Below, piece by piece: positions 5,890-9,381 of a stretch of 9,381 nt of DNA. The notes under the pieces were generated by a model, which was given only the letters and a program-made list of their open reading frames with translations, was not told where the DNA came from and did no database searches. Made by a program: the position numbers and the translations under genes. Origin of the DNA: Acidobacteriaceae bacterium (GTDB lineage: Bacteria > Acidobacteriota > Terriglobia > Terriglobales > Acidobacteriaceae); NCBI GenBank assembly GCA_003156495.1, contig PMHC01000005.1:1-9381 (forward strand). Direction: 5' to 3'. Every line of letters starts with the position of its first letter. Position 1 is the first letter of the stretch.

Positions 5890-8703
5890 ATGTACTGTAG
5901 TCTCACCATGCCGTTAGTTCCGACATGCGCCCCCCGCCGAGTGTGGAACGTATTGCTCGTACTAACCATTTCTATCCTGATTTTCACCGTACACACAGGG
6001 CGTGCGCAGCACGTAACCAATCCCTATGCGGGCGCCACACAGTACGTGAGCCCGGACTGGGCAAATGAGGTCAAGTCTGTTGCCGCCGCGCAAACCTCCG
6101 GTTCTACATTGGCTAACCAGATGTATGTGGTTGCCGGCTATCCAACAGCGGTGTGGCTAGACCACATCGGAGCAATTTATGGAGGTGCGGCCAACAGTGG
6201 CCGTCTGAGCCTGAGTCAACACATTGCGGATGCGCTGGCGCAGCAGTCGGGGAGCACGCCGATCGTGGTCACGCTGGTGATCTACGATCTGCCCGACCGC
6301 GATTGCGCCGCGCTGGCTTCAAACGGCGAGTTGAGTATTGCCGGTGGCGATACAGTAATCGGTTCAACCGGGGCTTCGGAGACGTTGACCGGAACCGGAT
6401 TGCAGGAGTACGAGAACAACTACATTACTCCCATCTATAACATTTTGTCGCAGTACGCGAGCAACTCGAACATCCGTTTTGTGCTCGTCGTTGAGGATGA
6501 TTCGCTGCCGAGCATGATCACCAATACCGGCAAGTCGTTCAGTCTGGCCAACTGCATTGCGGCCAACAATGGGCAGACAAATACGAGTGGCTCAGACGTT
6601 TCCATGAGTGGAGTGTACGTCCAGGGTATAGCCTATGCGATCAACACCTTCCATCCGTTGTCGAACGTCTACACCTATCTGGACGTAGGGCACCATGGCT
6701 GGCTTGGCTGGCCGTCGAACTTGGCCGCCGCGGTGACCTTCTTCCATAACTTTGCCACGCAGGAGCTAACCGACGGCGTGTCCAGCATCGATGGCTTCAT
6801 TACCAACACGGCTAATTATGGAGCTCTCAAAGAGCCGTACATGTCCTGGAATACGGCGGTGGGTGGAACTGGCGCATCAAACGAGGTGTATTCTTCGAGC
6901 TTCTTCCAGTGGAATCCAGAGATCGACGAAGAGGATTACGCGAACGATTTATGGACCCTCCTCACCACGCCTACGACGACGACGGTGACATTGAAGGACA
7001 ACTCCACTACGGTTGCAGGTGGTGGATTCCCGTCCACGCTGGGCTTTCTGATCGATACATCGCGCAATGGCTGGGGTAGTTCTCTTCGTCCAACCGGAGC
7101 GAGCACCAGCACCAGCTTGAATACCTTTGTGGATGCGAGCAAGATCGACCTGCGCACCGACATGGGGCAGTGGTGCAATCAACCTAATGCCGGCCTAGGC
7201 GTGCCTCCCACGGCCAATCCGGGGGGCTTTGCCAACCTCTCGGCTTATGTGTGGATCAAGCCGCCGGGCGAGTCCGATGGCAACTATCCGGGCAGCGTGT
7301 GGAATGGGGTCACTTCGACGACCGGCGATTCCAATTGCAATCCCACGCACGACAACGCGCTTGCCAACAACGAACCCACCGATGCGGTGGCGAATTCCCC
7401 CCAGGCTGGGACATTCTGGCCGGCGTATTTCACCACGCTGGTGCAGAACGCCGATCCGGTCGTTTCAAGCAGCACGTCGCCAAGCTTCACGATCACCGCT
7501 TCTGCCGTCTCCGTGGAACAGGGGACATCGGCAACGGACAGCGTGACAGTTTCGGCGATCAATGGTTTTACCGGCACGGTAGCCTTGACGGTAAGCGGAT
7601 TACCCACGGGCGTGACGGCATCGTACAGTCCAGCGTCGGTCTCCGGATCGTCGGGCAGCACGTTGACCTTTACCGCAACAAATACGGCAACGGTCGGAAC
7701 ATCAACGGTAACGATTACCGGTACCAGCGGTTCTACTGTCGAGACGACGACTTTGACTCTGACTGTTACTGCGGAACCCAACTTTACCATTTCGGTTTCG
7801 CCTACCTCGCTCTCGCTGCCGCCCAACTCCAATCCCACGGCCACAGTCACAGTCAGCTTTGTGGGCGGTTTAACGGGAAACGTGGCGCTGAGCACGGCCA
7901 ACCTACCCAGCGGAGTAAACGCCAATTTCAACCCCTCTTCGCTAAATACCAGTGGAACCTCGACGGTGAACTTCACCTCGCAGAGCAGTACTCCGGCCGG
8001 AACGACCAATATTTCGATTGTGGGAACGGACGGATCGATCACTCATTCGACTACGCTGGCGCTGATCGTGCCGTCCTCCGGCTTTACGCTGACGTCATCG
8101 TCATCTACGGTTTCCTTGGCACCGAGCGCGAGCACAACGGACACGATTACAGTGACGGATGTGGGCAGCTTCACGGGCAGTGTGACGCTGAGCGCTTCCG
8201 GCTTGCCTAGCGGCGTGACGGCGGCATTTGGGAGCAATCCCACCACCGGCAGCAGCATACTCACGCTGACCGCCAGCAGTTCGGTGGCAACCGGCTCTTA
8301 CACCGTAACCGTGACCGGCGTCTCCGGTTCAACAACTGAAACCACAACCTTCACGCTGACGGTAAATTCTGCAACGGGCAGCCTGGGCTGTCATGTGACT
8401 TACACCATCAGCAGCCAATGGTCGGGCGAGTTCGGCGCCTCCATCGCTCTTGAAAACACCGGCTCAACGGCGTGGACAAGCTGGACGCTGACTTGGACCT
8501 TTGCCAATGGCCAGACCATCACGCAGTTGTGGAATGGCACGGCCACGCAGAGCGGCGCCAACGTGGCGATCACCAACCTGAGTTATAACGGCGCGGTCGC
8601 TGCCGGCGCCACCTACTCCGGCATGGGATTCAACGGCACTTGGAACAACACCACGAACGCTGTGCCCACTGCGTTCGCTGTCAACGGAAACGCTTGCAAA
8701 TAG
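5890..8703 (+). CDS. Secreted GH6 cellulase with three Ig-like modules and CBM2 (937 aa)
   Basis: This is an extracellular inverting beta-1,4-glucanase or cellobiohydrolase acting on cellulose. Residues 1-39 are a signal peptide (RR, then WNVLLVLTISILIF, ending TGRA before Gln40). The GH6 domain spans about 44-525: NPYAGATQYV, TAVWLDHIGAI, the full first signature VIYDLPDRDCAALASNG with Tyr132 and Asp138 (like Tyr169 and Asp175 of Trichoderma Cel6A), VLVVEDDSLPS with the acid Asp204 (like Asp221), LDVGHHGWLGWPSNL, ITNTANYG, DTSRNGW, QWCN, and WIKPPGESDG with Asp463 (like Asp401). Three Ig-like modules start near 533, 631 and 731. A CBM2 fills 834-937, bounded by Cys834 and Cys936, with Trp844 and Trp881 in cellulose-binding positions. 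Oddities: the second signature has Glu-Asp-Asp instead of Glu-Pro-Asp, and the third CBM2 aromatic is Tyr899 instead of Trp. Whether it is endo- or exo-acting depends on loops that cannot be judged here. Confidence 0.93.
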   Translation: MYCSLTMPLVPTCAPRRVWNVLLVLTISILIFTVHTGRAQHVTNPYAGATQYVSPDWANEVKSVAAAQTSGSTLANQMYVVAGYPTAVWLDHIGAIYGGAANSGRLSLSQHIADALAQQSGSTPIVVTLVIYDLPDRDCAALASNGELSIAGGDTVIGSTGASETLTGTGLQEYENNYITPIYNILSQYASNSNIRFVLVVEDDSLPSMITNTGKSFSLANCIAANNGQTNTSGSDVSMSGVYVQGIAYAINTFHPLSNVYTYLDVGHHGWLGWPSNLAAAVTFFHNFATQELTDGVSSIDGFITNTANYGALKEPYMSWNTAVGGTGASNEVYSSSFFQWNPEIDEEDYANDLWTLLTTPTTTTVTLKDNSTTVAGGGFPSTLGFLIDTSRNGWGSSLRPTGASTSTSLNTFVDASKIDLRTDMGQWCNQPNAGLGVPPTANPGGFANLSAYVWIKPPGESDGNYPGSVWNGVTSTTGDSNCNPTHDNALANNEPTDAVANSPQAGTFWPAYFTTLVQNADPVVSSSTSPSFTITASAVSVEQGTSATDSVTVSAINGFTGTVALTVSGLPTGVTASYSPASVSGSSGSTLTFTATNTATVGTSTVTITGTSGSTVETTTLTLTVTAEPNFTISVSPTSLSLPPNSNPTATVTVSFVGGLTGNVALSTANLPSGVNANFNPSSLNTSGTSTVNFTSQSSTPAGTTNISIVGTDGSITHSTTLALIVPSSGFTLTSSSSTVSLAPSASTTDTITVTDVGSFTGSVTLSASGLPSGVTAAFGSNPTTGSSILTLTASSSVATGSYTVTVTGVSGSTTETTTFTLTVNSATGSLGCHVTYTISSQWSGEFGASIALENTGSTAWTSWTLTWTFANGQTITQLWNGTATQSGANVAITNLSYNGAVAAGATYSGMGFNGTWNNTTNAVPTAFAVNGNACK
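7486..8370 (+). repeat. Three tandem Ig-like modules within the GH6 protein
   Basis: Three units of about 98-100 codons start near 7486, 7780 and 8083. Each begins with FTI or FTL plus a Ser/Thr-rich strand. Each then has a glycine-rich segment ending in VAL or VTL (GFTGTVALTVSGLPTGV, GLTGNVALSTANLPSGV, SFTGSVTLSASGLPSGV) and ends with a Thr-rich strand (TTLTLTV, TTLALIV, TTFTLTV). The units have clearly diverged at DNA level, so recent duplication or slippage is unlikely. They probably act as a spacer or adhesive stalk between the catalytic domain and the CBM2. Confidence 0.85.
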
Positions 8704-8711
8704 CGTTTGCC

Positions 8712-8745
8712 CAGGTGAAGCGGCTCAAAGCAGCCGCTTCACCTG
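8712..8745 (+). terminator. Strong hairpin after the GH6 stop codon
   Basis: CAGGTGAAGCGGCT (8712-8725), loop CAAAGC, AGCCGCTTCACCTG (8732-8745) is a perfect 14-bp stem starting 8 nt after the stop. A real T tract is missing (TTGAT follows), so it may terminate weakly, stabilise the mRNA 3' end, or act for both strands between the convergent cellulase gene and integrase relic. Confidence 0.65.
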
Positions 8746-8794
8746 TTGATACCAAAGCAATAGCAAAATGAAGGATTGACCTGCCCGGCCCGCC

Positions 8795-9243
8795 TTATAC
8801 CAGAGGAATTGAGCGACTGGACTTGGTTGTCGCCGCTAGCTTAAGGCTCTTAAGCCAACGGTCTATCTCCAGAGGTTTTACGTCACGGATAGGCATATGT
8901 CCGAAATGCGCCTCGATGTAATCGTCGAGCAGATAGGCGTTCGTGTACCGGGTGGAGTACTCCAGAGATGGCAGATGCTCTTGCCGGTAAAAATTGCAGA
9001 TCGCCATGAACTTGGCGTCGGCCTTCTCCGCGCCGTTCCCCGAGTTGACCTGGGAGACGGTCAGTTCCAGCGCCCGGCGCACGTCTTTTTCGTGGGAGGT
9101 ACTCGGCAGGATCGAAGATCATTGTTCGCTGGCGGCGCTTGCCGGCCGGCCACTCGGAAAACCGGACTTCCCAGACGAAAACCAGTGGCTCGCGGAACCT
9201 TACGAATGCTCCCCTGTTGGTATCGTGCTCGTTTCGTTCTCAC
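8795..9243 (-). pseudogene. Tyrosine-recombinase (phage-type) integrase, truncated and frameshifted
   Basis: The minus strand carries the N-terminal part of an integrase in three successive frames. It starts with a GTG at 9243 preceded by AAGGGAG (MRTKRARYQQGSIRKVPRAT, then GF). Near 9175-9180 it moves to VWEVRFSEWPAGKRRQRTMI and FDPAEYL. Near 9086-9102 it moves again to HEKDVRRALELTVSQVNSG and ADAKFMAICNFYRQEHLPSL, then STRYTNAYLLDDYIEAHFG, MPIRDVKPLEIDRWLKSLKL and AATTKSS, where the stop follows (8797-8795). This is the arm-binding region and SAM-like core-binding domain. The catalytic domain with its Arg-His-Arg-Tyr residues is absent; full-length relatives have roughly 350-450 residues. 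Both shifts lie by short homopolymers (T4 and A5), so sequencing error could explain them, but not the missing C-terminal part. The gene is convergent with the GH6 gene and marks former mobile-element activity. Confidence 0.8.
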
Positions 9244-9381
9244 TTCCGTCTTCTCCCTTCTGCGCAATGGCGCGGGTATCCAACCATGCGTCTATTGCAC
9301 GTTCGGTGAGCCAAAGTGAGTTAATGAAATCCCCACTGCCTGCAACATGTTCATTCTAAAGCTGGCCTGCCCGACGTTTTG
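9244..9381. other. Sequence upstream of the integrase relic
   Basis: About 138 bp to the right edge. I see no gene, tRNA or clear promoter. It ends with TGGCCTGCCCG (9363-9373), a near copy of TGACCTGCCCG at 8777-8787 on the other side of the relic. Confidence 0.4.

Noticed and set aside
7284..8042. Long antisense open frame over the Ig-like modules
   Set aside because: The Val/Thr-rich translation is the mirror of the Thr/Ser/Gly codons on the coding strand, and no start signal is seen.
7251..8210. Long second open frame (+) inside the GH6 gene
   Set aside because: It lies over the Ig-like modules, whose biased Thr/Ser/Gly codons keep other frames open; its translation has no coherent pattern.
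1..9381. CRISPR array, tRNA or rRNA genes
   Set aside because: No regularly spaced identical repeats, no tRNA-like cloverleaf and no rRNA-like sequence were seen on either strand.

Overview
The window looks like a chromosomal fragment of an acidobacterium (Terriglobales/Granulicella-like). The reasons are an Oar-like TonB-dependent receptor of the type expanded in that phylum, secreted Ser/Thr-rich proteins with Ig-like modules, and an integrase relic and a small Gly/Lys-rich exported protein that both resemble sequences I associate with Acidobacteria. This assignment rests on recognition by eye, not on a search.

Left half (1-4726, all + strand): the 3' end of a TonB-dependent receptor gene, a lipoprotein gene of unknown family, and a DcaP-like porin gene with a long periplasmic coiled coil. 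The gaps are about 70 bp and no terminator is visible between them, so they probably form one operon for an outer-membrane uptake or surface system. The substrate cannot be read from the sequence.

Middle (4727-5889): about 1.16 kb with no intact gene. It holds a broken minus-strand gene for a small exported Gly/Lys-rich protein (amber codon plus frameshift). A short GC hairpin with a T5 tract on the minus strand lies just past it. Two clean dyads, a 9-bp-stem hairpin at 5576-5597 and a 16-bp palindrome at 5807-5822, lie upstream of the next gene.

Right half (5890-8703): a 937-residue secreted cellulase with a signal peptide, a GH6 catalytic domain, three tandem Ig-like modules and a C-terminal CBM2. 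The catalytic aspartates are present, but the usually invariant Glu-Pro-Asp of the second GH6 signature is Glu-Asp-Asp. A perfect 14-bp-stem hairpin follows the stop codon.

Right edge (8795-9243, minus strand): the N-terminal third or so of a tyrosine-recombinase integrase, broken by two frameshifts and lacking its catalytic domain. This relic beside the cellulase gene suggests past mobile-element activity here.

Together the region can be read as extracellular cellulose attack (GH6) next to an outer-membrane import set (receptor, lipoprotein, porin). The link is by proximity only, and debris separates the two halves.
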